DNA of 64,000 bases from positions 17,986 to 81,985 of the forward strand of contig NZ_JAENRR010000019.1 in assembly GCF_016612505.1 (NCBI RefSeq), in the 5' to 3' direction. The notes below the pieces were generated by a model. It had not been told where the DNA came from. It was given only the letters and a program-made list of their open reading frames with translations, and made no database searches. Positions 1 through 8,652 of this stretch are shown piece by piece (position 1 is the first letter of the stretch; every line of letters starts with the position of its first letter). The translations under genes were made by a program, and so were the position numbers. This stretch comes from Carboxylicivirga marina. Its GTDB lineage: Bacteria; Bacteroidota; Bacteroidia; Bacteroidales; Marinilabiliaceae.

Positions 1-33
1 GCGTCGGTCTTTTAATAATGGTTTGTACATCTT

Positions 34-510
34 TTATTCACTCTTTGTAGGCACAATTAATGGCATGCCTTCGTGCAATGAAGCCGAAATATGCGTATAG
101 ATATAAGCGTCTATTTGATAAAACTGGGCTGCAACCTTAATGCTTAGCTGTTTTTTTAGCGTTTTATAATATTTGTAACGAAGACTAATTCTTTTCTTGT
201 TAATCTTGACCCCTAGTTTTACTTTGTCATCCAGCTCATCTTCTGTGAGTTCGCCGCCTTTTTCAATTAATGATTTTAGAAAATCAATACGCTGATTACT
301 TAAGGGCTTAAGCTCATTTTCATATTCATCATAAATAGACCAGAATGTCTCTGCTTCACTAGTTGATAATTCCATATTTTGAGCAAAGAAGACCTTTACC
401 TCTGATTTTAAGATGGAGCCTATCAATCCAATTTCCTGATCCGTAGCTTGAGCTGACGAGTTTAAAAATACACCTATGCACAAGGCTGTAGCAAATAAAA
501 ACTTTTTCAT
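34..510 (-). CDS. Small exported helical protein, function unknown
   Basis: A 158-residue protein with a clear Sec signal peptide (Lys-Lys followed by a hydrophobic stretch, likely cut after SSAQA near residue 22). The mature part is charged and predicted helical, with a segment around residues 46-65 (LSTSEAETFWSIYDEYENEL) typical of small Bacteroidota periplasmic proteins that recall the Spy/CpxP chaperone shape. That resemblance is weak and I do not assign a function. No lipobox is present, so it should be soluble in the periplasm. It is divergent from the lipoprotein gene at 658, and the 147-bp gap carries a promoter-like element for the other gene. Start is the ATG at 510, the only one giving a full signal peptide. 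Confidence 0.8.
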   Translation of the reverse strand: MKKFLFATALCIGVFLNSSAQATDQEIGLIGSILKSEVKVFFAQNMELSTSEAETFWSIYDEYENELKPLSNQRIDFLKSLIEKGGELTEDELDDKVKLGVKINKKRISLRYKYYKTLKKQLSIKVAAQFYQIDAYIYTHISASLHEGMPLIVPTKSE

Positions 511-571
511 AGTTTAATGTTAATTGATAAATTAGATTCGTATTTCAAACAATAAAGCTAAATGATTGTTT

Positions 572-579
572 TATATTTG
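572..579 (+). promoter_or_regulatory. Candidate -7 element for the lipoprotein gene at 658
   Basis: The octamer TATATTTG fits the Bacteroidota -7 consensus TAnnTTTG. No good TTTG -33 box is seen at the usual 19-20 bp upstream, so this is a partial match. It would give a leader of about 70 bases. Confidence 0.35.
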
Positions 580-657
580 AATTATAAATGAAGCGTTTTA
601 TTGATAATAGCTCGTCTGTGAACGAGTTATTTATTTTTAACCCCTAATTAAATACTT

Positions 658-1278
658 ATGAAAACAAAAGTGAGTTACTTAATCGCTATTGGTCTGCTTA
701 CCATAATGTATTCCTGCTACCCTGGAGGAGCAGAATACGTTGATGAATTGGATACCTCCATATCGAAGTACAGTCCTGATTATTTTGATGAACCATTGAC
801 AGGTAAATATTACTATCTGCCCGATGAGATATTGCATATTAAAGATGGGGAAGAAGTAGAAGATCCTGATCGTACACATGACGATGCCATACTGGCACAG
901 GTAAATCAGCATTTACTTGATCTTGGAATGCAGGAGGCTGTTGCAGGTATAGATACTTCTATAGCCATCGCTATTTCGGCCATTGAGCAAAATAATTCAG
1001 GAGCAGCCTGGATTCCCGGTGGTGGATGGTGGGGCGGTTGGTATCCATGGTATCCCGGATGGGGATGGGGTGGATATTATCCTTGGTATCCTGTTTACTA
1101 TAACTACAAAACAGGTAGTGTTCTAATTGAAATGGCAGATTATGAGTTAAAAGAAACCGAAGAGCCTCCTTTGATTTATTTTGGTGCTCTTGATGGTTTG
1201 TTGCAAGGTAGTGATGCCTATATAGGAGATCGACTTGAGAGAGGAATAGATGAATTATTCAGTCAAGCTCCCTTTTAA
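658..1278 (+). CDS. DUF4136-like outer-membrane lipoprotein
   Basis: A 206-residue lipoprotein: basic N-terminus, hydrophobic stretch and a lipobox ending at Cys20 (MYSC). The body resembles the DUF4136 family of Bacteroidota lipoproteins, with a conserved start (YPGGAEYVDELDTSISKY) and a C-terminal part in which a ligand-like pocket is assumed but not proven. Residues about 118-152 are extraordinarily rich in Trp, Tyr, Gly and Pro (GGWWGGWYPWYPGWGWGGYY), forming a low-complexity aromatic insert. The beta-barrel gene at 1310 follows after 31 bp and is probably cotranscribed, suggesting an outer-membrane pair. Function unknown. Confidence 0.75.
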   Translation: MKTKVSYLIAIGLLTIMYSCYPGGAEYVDELDTSISKYSPDYFDEPLTGKYYYLPDEILHIKDGEEVEDPDRTHDDAILAQVNQHLLDLGMQEAVAGIDTSIAIAISAIEQNNSGAAWIPGGGWWGGWYPWYPGWGWGGYYPWYPVYYNYKTGSVLIEMADYELKETEEPPLIYFGALDGLLQGSDAYIGDRLERGIDELFSQAPF

Positions 1279-1309
1279 CTAACATTTACCTCATTAAAAA
1301 TTGTAGAAA

Positions 1310-1921
1310 ATGAAATTACTAAAGTATATATTCATAGTTGCACTTACAGTAGTGGGTTTAGAGGTAAGTGCGCAGTCAAAAACCAATGCCTTTTATGGTA
1401 TGGCTATGCCAGCAGGCGATACCAAAGATTATGTTGATCCAACAAGCTTTAGAGGTGCTAATATTGAATTCGAACGACTTGTTAGACCAAATATTGGTGT
1501 TGGTATTTTAGTTGGATGGAATACCTTTTATGAAGCAAAAGACCGTGCGACTTATAGTCTTGATAATATTGAAGGAGAAGCTAATGGTGCAATAACAAGT
1601 AATCAATACCGTTATTTAAATGCCATACCAATTCAGCTTACGGGAAAGTATTATTTAGGAAGTGATGATGCTATTATAAGACCGTTTATTGGTTTGGCAG
1701 GTGGTACTTATTATATGGAACAGCGGACAGATAATGGTTTATTCTCGACTTCATACAAAGGGTGGACCTGGTCAGTAGCTCCAAAAGCAGGAATATTGGT
1801 ACCACTTAGTTATAATGCCAGCTTGGCTCTAAGTGTCGATTATAGTACATCCTTTAAAACTTCGGATTTGGGACAACAAAACTGGCTTGGTATTAATGTC
1901 GGTTTTAGCTGGGACTATTAA
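1310..1921 (+). CDS. Outer-membrane beta-barrel protein
   Basis: A 203-residue protein with a signal peptide cut after SAQS near residue 23. The rest alternates short hydrophobic strands with polar turns and aromatic belts (for example YRYLNAIPIQLTGKYYLG), and ends in a strand with aromatic residues (FSWDY), as expected for an eight-stranded outer-membrane barrel of the OmpW/OprF-like superfamily. No enzyme motif is seen. It sits 31 bp after the DUF4136-like lipoprotein gene and just before a strong terminator, so the two probably form a bicistronic operon. The substrate or role cannot be read from sequence. Confidence 0.75.
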   Translation: MKLLKYIFIVALTVVGLEVSAQSKTNAFYGMAMPAGDTKDYVDPTSFRGANIEFERLVRPNIGVGILVGWNTFYEAKDRATYSLDNIEGEANGAITSNQYRYLNAIPIQLTGKYYLGSDDAIIRPFIGLAGGTYYMEQRTDNGLFSTSYKGWTWSVAPKAGILVPLSYNASLALSVDYSTSFKTSDLGQQNWLGINVGFSWDY

Positions 1922-1946
1922 AATCATTTCTTGATATAACAAAAAA

Positions 1947-1979
1947 GCGAGTCGTAATTTAACGGCTCGCTTTTTTTTT
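1947..1979 (+). terminator. Rho-independent terminator after the 658-1921 operon
   Basis: A 9-bp stem (GCGAGTCGT paired with ACGGCTCGC, one G-T wobble) with a short loop is followed directly by nine T residues. It closes the lipoprotein/beta-barrel operon. Confidence 0.9.
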
Positions 1980-2316
1980 GTTAATTCTCAGCATAAAAGA
2001 AGAGGTTGCACGGGGCAACCTCTATACACACAGGAATTGTTGGGAGGAAAATAACTCTCATAACGGTGTCAAAGGTCTTCTTTTAGGCCAACTAGCTAGT
2101 TACCTCTTTGTTATTTATAGATTAAATAAAGATTATCAAGTGATATTGGAACATCAATGCCAAAGTGGCACTGATTTTTCTACACTTAAGTCAAATTGAC
2201 ATGCGTTAAGTGTAAGAGACTGACAATCTGACTCATACCTCCTATTGGCATCATCATTGAACTACTGGGTGCAGAACTTAAAACAATTAAAAACTTAAAT
2301 AATAGGAGATTTTAAC
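1980..2316. other. Gene-free gap with a perfect hairpin, upstream of hsp20
   Basis: A 337-base stretch without a credible gene. At 2001-2023 there is a perfect 9-bp inverted repeat (AGAGGTTGC / GCAACCTCT, 5-base loop) with no T-run, so it is not a second simple terminator. The remainder is AT-rich and should contain the hsp20 promoter, but I could not find a clean TTTG/TAnnTTTG pair or a CIRCE element. A ribosome-binding site AGGAG lies 9-13 bases before the hsp20 ATG. Confidence 0.5.
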
Positions 2317-2757
2317 ATGAGACTAGTAAGATTTAACAACAGGTACCCGCAAACAGGAAGTTTACTGAATCACTTCTTTGGAAATGAATTATTACATGAT
2401 TCTGACTTTTTAAAAGGCGGTCAGCATTTTAATACGCCAAAGGTGAACATTCAGGAATCGGATGACACATTTAGTATTGAAGTTGCAGCTCCCGGGTTTG
2501 ATAAAAATGATTTTAATGTGGAGTTGGAAAATAATGTTTTGACCATTGAAGTGTCTAAGGAGGAGAAAAAAGAAGAAAAGAACTACTCTCACTATGAGTT
2601 TAGCTATGGTTCGTTTAAGCGTTCATTTACCCTGCCAAAGGATAAAGTGAAAGAGTCTGGTATTTTAGCAAAGTACGAGAACGGTATTTTAAATATCGAG
2701 ATTCCTAAAAAGGATGAAGCTAAACCGAAACCAAAGCGATTAATTGAAATTGCTTAA
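2317..2757 (+). CDS. Hsp20/alpha-crystallin family small heat-shock protein
   Basis: A 146-residue ATP-independent holdase chaperone of the cytoplasm that binds unfolding proteins. The alpha-crystallin domain spans roughly residues 38-130: it opens with PKVNIQESDDTFSIEVAAPG, contains the family-typical beta strands (VELENNVLTIEV) and the conserved A-x-Y-x-N-G-I-L-x-I-x-I-P-K ending. A short variable N-terminus and a C-terminal tail with PKPKRLIEI, giving an I-x-I-like anchoring motif, fit the family. The length is typical. Start is the ATG at 2317, preceded by AGGAG. It stands alone between two terminators, so it is monocistronic. Heat control is expected from the family but no operator could be identified. 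Confidence 0.93.
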   Translation: MRLVRFNNRYPQTGSLLNHFFGNELLHDSDFLKGGQHFNTPKVNIQESDDTFSIEVAAPGFDKNDFNVELENNVLTIEVSKEEKKEEKNYSHYEFSYGSFKRSFTLPKDKVKESGILAKYENGILNIEIPKKDEAKPKPKRLIEIA

Positions 2758-2790
2758 TGTTTCAGAGAATACTTTTCATAATGATGTGAT

Positions 2791-2821
2791 AGGGGCTGCC
2801 ATGTTGGTGGCCCTTTTTTTT
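2791..2821 (+). terminator. Terminator after hsp20
   Basis: An imperfect GC-rich hairpin (AGGGGCTGCC with GGTGGCCCT) is followed by eight T residues, 34 bases after the hsp20 stop codon. Confidence 0.75.
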
Positions 2822-2902
2822 GTAGGTGTTCAATAGTGTGAACTTGCCCTGATCGTTATCCTGCTAAAAACACATGGACAGAAATGTAATGCATGATAAC
2901 GA

Positions 2903-3958
2903 TTAATACAGTCGTCTCTTTTTGCGTGTATACTTTCCACCTACACTATTGAGTGGGTTGGCGCTTTCGCTGCAAGGCACAGCAGGGCGTCTTCCTCCCG
3001 AACGCATTCGCGTACGTTGATTAAATTCAAATATAAGAGATAGTTCATGAGCTCCTGCGGTAGACCATCCCAAGCTGCCAATGGTTATATCGTAACTATA
3101 GCCAACTCTGATTGGCCCCAGATCATAAGCCAACAAGGCAATGATGGCATCTTGATTAACAGCAGCGCTTTTATCAACTTTATTAATGAGTGGAAGACCG
3201 CGATACCAAACTCCAATCTCAAGAGGTGAATTGTGCCAGTATAAACCTAAATCCAATTGGTCAAATTCGGCCTGACGCTGATAACGAAAACTTGTAGAGA
3301 AGGCTCTGTTGGTTTTTCCGCGTCTGCGCTCACGCCAGATATTCATGCCGCCAAAAACGGTGTATTTAAGTTCAGCTTTTGACTCTTCATTCAAAAAAGT
3401 ATAATTAGGTTTAGCCAGATGGTCAACAGTAAAACCTACCCAATACTTTGGTGAGTATAAAAATACCGAACTGGCTAAGTCGATGTAATGAACCTGTTCA
3501 TTGGATAATCGATTATATGCCCCTGTTGAGCCTCCGCTAATTGGTGGCTGATCAGGAAAAATAGCTTTTGAAAAATCAACGGCTTTATTACCATAAGCAA
3601 ACTGAACCGCTGGAATAATTTGCCAATAATCGGATATAATAAGGTTGTAAGAATATTGAAAGGCAGCATTGGTGGTTGTTAGTCCGGCACTTCCTGCCTT
3701 ATCTTGCATCAGATAAAAACCAATACCACTATTAAATGAAGGGAAGAAATTATCAAATGAAATAGCATAAGTCGAAAAGGCATTAGATACTTCGGGCCAC
3801 TGATTGCGATAGTTGACAATTAACCGACCACCATCGGTTGCGCCTGCTAATGACGGACTTAAATACAGTGGGTTGGCATAGAATTGTGAGAAATGTGGAT
3901 CCTGTGCTTTGGTAATCACTGTCGATAACAGCAATAATATGTATAGTGCTTTTTTCAT
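2903..3958 (-). CDS. PorP/SprF-family outer-membrane protein, partner of the PKD adhesin
   Basis: A 351-residue PorP/SprF-family barrel. It has a signal peptide (cut after TKAQ) and the family's N-terminal block directly after it (DPHFSQFYANPLYLSPSLAG, then YRNQWP). In Flavobacterium johnsoniae SprF is needed for secretion of SprB, a type-B sorting-domain adhesin, through the T9SS; by analogy this protein should serve the adhesin encoded immediately upstream. The start ATG overlaps that gene's TAA by one base (TAATG), implying translational coupling. The C-terminus carries a Pro-Cys-Ser motif followed by a strongly basic tail (KYTRKKRRLY), also seen in the second PorP/SprF protein of this window. 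Whether it is an SprF-like chaperone or a PorP-like attachment factor is inference. Confidence 0.9.
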   Translation of the reverse strand: MKKALYILLLLSTVITKAQDPHFSQFYANPLYLSPSLAGATDGGRLIVNYRNQWPEVSNAFSTYAISFDNFFPSFNSGIGFYLMQDKAGSAGLTTTNAAFQYSYNLIISDYWQIIPAVQFAYGNKAVDFSKAIFPDQPPISGGSTGAYNRLSNEQVHYIDLASSVFLYSPKYWVGFTVDHLAKPNYTFLNEESKAELKYTVFGGMNIWRERRRGKTNRAFSTSFRYQRQAEFDQLDLGLYWHNSPLEIGVWYRGLPLINKVDKSAAVNQDAIIALLAYDLGPIRVGYSYDITIGSLGWSTAGAHELSLIFEFNQRTRMRSGGRRPAVPCSESANPLNSVGGKYTRKKRRLY

Positions 3959-6900
3959 TACCTAAATAGTGTTACATCACCAGTTTTAATTTCAATATTA
4001 CCGTTTGAATAACGGCACTTTACTTTCCAGATATATACGCCACCTGCACATATTTTATCACGATGATAGCCATCCCAGCCGATATTAATATCCTGACTTT
4101 CAAATATCATTTCGCCCCATCGCGTGTAAATTCTTAACTCATATTCAACTATACCTTCATGTACAAATGGATAAAACACAAAGTTATCAGAGGAACCTGG
4201 TTTGTAATATCCGCCTGATGAGCCAGCTGGATTTGGTGTAAAAGCATTCGGAAAACTGATGCTTCCGGCTTCTTCGGCAATAACCGCTTCCCGAATGACG
4301 AATTCATCAGAACAGCCTTGGTCGTTTGTTGCCAGTAGGGATGCATCATAAACACCAGCCTCTTCATACTGATATTGTATCGAATGCTCAGTTGAACTTT
4401 GACCATCACCAAAGTTCCATAAATAGCTGGTCGCACCTTCCGACAGGTTAATAAATGAAACTGTCTCAGGTAGTTTTACCAGGGTTGGTCTGACTTCAAA
4501 ATTAGCCAAGGGTTTCTCATATACCCATACTTCTACCTTATCCGACTCAATAAGTCCACCTGGTCCTTCGGCCATGAGTTTAACTTTATATTTGCCAGAT
4601 GTATGATACGTATGTTTGGGCTCTTTTTCAGATGAAACATTACCATCACCAAAATCCCAAAAATAGTTATGTGCATCGATGGTATTGTTGTAAAATTGCA
4701 CATCGAGTGGCGGACAACCTTCAGCATCGGGACCATAATCTATAGCTGGTAAGGTTGGGTAAATGGTGACGAGTTGCATCAACGAATCGGCACAATGCTC
4801 CCCATTCACTTTAAGCCATACTTCATACTCTCCGGATACAGCGTAGGTATGTGTGCCAGGATTTTTGGTGTCGTTGGATTGAGTGTCACCAAAATGCCAG
4901 TTGTAGTTCCAGTTGCTGCCTTTTGTTAAGTTTTCAATATAGATTGTTGACTCAGGCATTTGTAATTCAGTTGGATTAATGGTGTATTCGGGTACTGGAC
5001 GACGGTGAACAGTCGCGCTTGTGTATGTGGTGTCGCTACAACCGTATGATGATTCTGCAATCATTTGCACTTCATAATTCTGATCAGTCAGAGTGCTGTT
5101 AATGTATTCATTATGTCCGTTAAACGCACTCGATGTATTTCCATCTCCAAAATCCCAGCTAAACTGGTTAGCTCCAATTGAGTTGTTAAGCAGGCTTTCG
5201 AAATAGGGTGTACAGCCAGCAGCGCCATCGGAAATAGAAGCAGTTACTTTTGGAAATACATTTAAATGATGTGTACTCGAATCCTTACAGCCATATGCAT
5301 TCTCAACCAATAGGCTTGGGGAGAAAGAAATAGGAGCCAGTTCTGGATTGCTATAAGTATGCGATATGTCAGAAGAACCATTTTCTTCTGACATTTCGCC
5401 ATTATCAAAATACCAGGTGCTTGTGTTGGCACCAGATGAATGGTTAGACAGTAAAACATTTAGTGGTGAACATCCTTCGTTGTCTGATAACTCAAAAGCA
5501 CAGGTTGGTGAAGGCAGAACTTTTATGCTTGACTCTGAGGAATCGCGGCAACCAAAGGCTGAACTTGTGTGTAGCTTAATTGTATATTCTTTAGGTTCGG
5601 AGTTGGTGTTTTCAAAAAGATGTGTTGCAATATTGGCGCCATCGAGTGTTTGGCCATTACCAAAATCCCAATGGTAAGAGTAAGCGCCAGGTTCGGCCAA
5701 CATATCTACTTTCAATGGATGACAGCCTTCTTGCGGCGATGTTTCGAAGTTATATTTCACCAAAGGATAAACCGTTATAAATTTATCTAAGGTATCGCGA
5801 CAACCATAATTATTACTGGCAATTAATTCGATATTAAATGATTGAACGTAATGCTCTTTGTTAACAAATGTATGGCTCGTATTTTCTGTTATGGCGCTCT
5901 CTCCATCACCAAAATTCCATCCGTACGAATTGGCACCTTCCGATTGATTGATGAAATCTATTTCGTGAGGGCTACAGGCTGGTTCTTCATCATTATTGAA
6001 CTGTGCAATTGGTGTTGGTAATACGTTAATTGAAAATTGGCCAGTATCTACACACCCAAAACTATTTGAAGCTATCAGCTCTATGTTATAATCGACCGGT
6101 TCAAAAGTGTTGTTTGTAAATGTGTGTTCTGGTGCTTCTTTGTTGGAGATAAAACCATCACCAAAATCCCAAAAATATGTTTCAGAATTGGCTGAAGTAT
6201 TATCGAAAGAAACAACAGCAGGACTACAAATACCTGAATTAAAAGGCCCAATACTTGCATTGGGAACAGGGTAGAAATCTATTGTTACAACATCTTCAGA
6301 GATACAGCCATTGTTATCTTCAACCCATTGGAATTCATACTTATCGGGAGCAGAAACACTTACTGATGTTAAGGAAAGTGAAGCATCATCAAATGAGGCT
6401 GTTCCTCCGCCAGAAAGTTGTAACCATGTTCCTGTACCAATGCTGGGTGTGGCTATTAGCTCGTACTTGAGTGCGCAAGTGTCGGCATCTTCCATAACCG
6501 TTGGTTGCGGGATTTCAATAAAAGATATGGTAACTTCATCAACATCAACACAACCATTATTTTCCTCCGACCAGGCAAACACATAGTCTCCATATTGATC
6601 AACGGTAACCAGTGTGTTAGGCTCGTTTATATCATCAAAACTAACAGAGCCAGCACCTGTTGTGAGACTCCATTGGCCAGCACCTACATTAGGTACTGCT
6701 TGTAATGTATAGCTTAAGCCGCATGCATTATCGTTGGCTCCAGCCTGGCTTGCAGGTTGCTCATGCACATATACATATACGCTGTCGATATCTTCACAGC
6801 CATAAGAGTCGCGTACCATGTATTGATATTTGTACACGCCCGGGCTTGTTGAGTTGAAAACTGGGTTTTCGATGTCAGTGGCCGAAAGCAGATCGCTTCT

Positions 6901-8346
6901 GTCGCCACTCCATTCGTGAAAAACAAATGTGCCTGAACCGCCACTTGGATTCGGATTTAATGTTTGAGTCAACCCCGAGCATAAGGTTATTTCTTTATTC
7001 AAAAACTGAATGCTGACAGAATCTACGCCAATTGTAATATTTTGCTCATCGTAGCAACCATTGTTGTCGGTAACACGATAAGTTAATACATAAGTACCTT
7101 CGTCAACCGTTTCGAATATTGGATTATCAATAGTTGTGTTGTTCAGTGGGCTTGTATCTCCCTGCCAAAGATGTGTGTATGGGAGTTGTCCTTGAGTTGG
7201 ATTACCATCTATTGGTAATTGGGTTCCAGGGCATAAATGAGCTTCAGGTCCCAGTGAAATATTCGCTTCAGGGGAGTCTAATACAGTAATTGAAACGGTT
7301 CCTGTGGCACTGCAACTATTTCCATCCTCGACATAATAGCTGATTATGTGCGTGCCGGGTCCAGCATCACTTGGTGAGAATTCACCTGCCCATTCATCCG
7401 TGATTCCATCGCCCGACCACTGCCCGCCAGGAGTAGCTGGAGTTAAGGTGATAGGATTGTCATTTTCACAGAATGGGCCCACGGGCGTTATACTTCCATC
7501 AGGATCGTCAACGATTAAAACTATTGCTGTGGTACTAACTGGATCGTACCCCTGGTCATAAGGGTTACAATAGTTCCAGTTATTTAAAGTGATCTCAAAC
7601 TCATCGCCCACCGCTCTGTCATTAGGTACGAATATTGGCATTGCTTCATTCCATGGGGCTGTTGGTGCTAATATTGGTTCTGAGGTAACATCAATTGAGC
7701 CGGAAAAGGGGTAAGTTCGAACTGATCCATTGACTCTGGCGTTATCGATAAAATTACCAGCTCCACTGTTGGTGCCGTATATCCATTGAATCCACCTTTT
7801 GTGGTCATTAGGTAAATCATTTTCATCAGGCGGAACACAGTTCCACTGGCTGTTGTCCATAAAGGTAACACTGCCACTATTGCCTACGCATATTGGATAT
7901 ACCCGAGGGTCAATTGAGATTTCACCACCATTCTTATCATCCATATCCCATACAGTAACAATTTGTTCCTGCATGGTGCTGGTACATACTACACCATCAA
8001 CTACAAGTGCAACGGTGGGGTGATAATTGCACTCATCGCCACCTATAGGATATATATGATTAAGAGAAACGGTCCACTCTGCTAGGCTAACATCAGTGAG
8101 TGTAGCATCAATAGTTTCAAGAGCAGTGCCATCATTCCAGTCAAACTGCATTTGTACATTACCTGTACCGCCATCGTTGACGCCCCTGTAAACGACGTCC
8201 CACGTTACCGATACTGGTGCGCAAAGTTTGTCTGGTATAATATCATTAGCTTTCGAGGTAATATTGCACGTTTGTGCATAGCCACGAATACTAACAACAA
8301 CCGACAACACTATTAAAATTGCTTTAATTTTACCGTCCATAAGCAT
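3958..8346 (-). CDS. PKD-repeat surface protein with type-B T9SS sorting domain
   Basis: A 1462-residue secreted protein. Order: signal peptide (residues 1-25, cut near GYAQ), a unique N-terminal region with Cys-containing Ig-like modules (about 26-530), two copies (about 530-694) of a repeat with Ala-Gly, Cys, Gly-x-W and Asn-Asn-Gly-Cys marks, then eight PKD domains (about 694-1360) recognised by FGDG-type motifs (DFGDGFIS, NFGDGESA, DFGNGQTL, a degenerate YFDNGEMS, DFGDGNTS, HFGDTQSN, DFGDGNVS, NFGDGQSS), and finally the gliding-motility-associated type-B sorting domain from about 1362 (SFPNAFTPNP, then IYTRWGEMIFES, NIGWDGY, GGVYIWKVK). It should pass the outer membrane via the T9SS with help of the downstream PorP/SprF protein. 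Probable role: adhesin or surface scaffold; no enzymatic domain is seen. Confidence 0.9.
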   Translation of the reverse strand: MLMDGKIKAILIVLSVVVSIRGYAQTCNITSKANDIIPDKLCAPVSVTWDVVYRGVNDGGTGNVQMQFDWNDGTALETIDATLTDVSLAEWTVSLNHIYPIGGDECNYHPTVALVVDGVVCTSTMQEQIVTVWDMDDKNGGEISIDPRVYPICVGNSGSVTFMDNSQWNCVPPDENDLPNDHKRWIQWIYGTNSGAGNFIDNARVNGSVRTYPFSGSIDVTSEPILAPTAPWNEAMPIFVPNDRAVGDEFEITLNNWNYCNPYDQGYDPVSTTAIVLIVDDPDGSITPVGPFCENDNPITLTPATPGGQWSGDGITDEWAGEFSPSDAGPGTHIISYYVEDGNSCSATGTVSITVLDSPEANISLGPEAHLCPGTQLPIDGNPTQGQLPYTHLWQGDTSPLNNTTIDNPIFETVDEGTYVLTYRVTDNNGCYDEQNITIGVDSVSIQFLNKEITLCSGLTQTLNPNPSGGSGTFVFHEWSGDRSDLLSATDIENPVFNSTSPGVYKYQYMVRDSYGCEDIDSVYVYVHEQPASQAGANDNACGLSYTLQAVPNVGAGQWSLTTGAGSVSFDDINEPNTLVTVDQYGDYVFAWSEENNGCVDVDEVTISFIEIPQPTVMEDADTCALKYELIATPSIGTGTWLQLSGGGTASFDDASLSLTSVSVSAPDKYEFQWVEDNNGCISEDVVTIDFYPVPNASIGPFNSGICSPAVVSFDNTSANSETYFWDFGDGFISNKEAPEHTFTNNTFEPVDYNIELIASNSFGCVDTGQFSINVLPTPIAQFNNDEEPACSPHEIDFINQSEGANSYGWNFGDGESAITENTSHTFVNKEHYVQSFNIELIASNNYGCRDTLDKFITVYPLVKYNFETSPQEGCHPLKVDMLAEPGAYSYHWDFGNGQTLDGANIATHLFENTNSEPKEYTIKLHTSSAFGCRDSSESSIKVLPSPTCAFELSDNEGCSPLNVLLSNHSSGANTSTWYFDNGEMSEENGSSDISHTYSNPELAPISFSPSLLVENAYGCKDSSTHHLNVFPKVTASISDGAAGCTPYFESLLNNSIGANQFSWDFGDGNTSSAFNGHNEYINSTLTDQNYEVQMIAESSYGCSDTTYTSATVHRRPVPEYTINPTELQMPESTIYIENLTKGSNWNYNWHFGDTQSNDTKNPGTHTYAVSGEYEVWLKVNGEHCADSLMQLVTIYPTLPAIDYGPDAEGCPPLDVQFYNNTIDAHNYFWDFGDGNVSSEKEPKHTYHTSGKYKVKLMAEGPGGLIESDKVEVWVYEKPLANFEVRPTLVKLPETVSFINLSEGATSYLWNFGDGQSSTEHSIQYQYEEAGVYDASLLATNDQGCSDEFVIREAVIAEEAGSISFPNAFTPNPAGSSGGYYKPGSSDNFVFYPFVHEGIVEYELRIYTRWGEMIFESQDINIGWDGYHRDKICAGGVYIWKVKCRYSNGNIEIKTGDVTLFR

Positions 8347-8652
8347 TTTTAATCCAAGTTGACCTGTTATATTATTAGTTAACAGGAATATGTTATTTTA
8401 TTGTTCTATTACGATTTATATCATTATTTATTGCACTGATTTATATCACGCATTGGATGGTTTTGGTCAAAAGGTGAGTTTAATCATTTTTTTTCTTCGA
8501 AAGTGTTCCAAAATTTACATTTCTGAATTCAAGAATTACTCCCTGAGAATTCCAATATTGCTATTGACTTACTGTCGGTACTACGCATTCATTTGCATTT
8601 AGGTTCCGATAAATGGCAACTTTTTCAGAAACAAACTAAAAGGAAATCAACA
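8347..8652. other. Divergent intergenic region without a recognisable gene
   Basis: A 306-base AT-rich gap between the divergent PKD adhesin and proline dehydrogenase genes. It must hold both promoters. I find no full TTTG/TAnnTTTG pair; the nearest is TTCATTTG at about 8588, one mismatch to the -7 consensus, facing the dehydrogenase. An open frame here starting at 8390 has no family-like features. Confidence 0.4.

Noticed and set aside
1978..2199. Possible 73-residue gene after the first terminator
   Set aside because: It begins inside the terminator T-run and has no start signal, no family-like composition and crosses a strong hairpin.
8390..8602. Possible 70-residue gene in the divergent gap
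   Set aside because: AT-rich translation with Tyr/Cys/Ile bias of non-coding DNA, no ribosome-binding site, and it occupies the space needed for two promoters.
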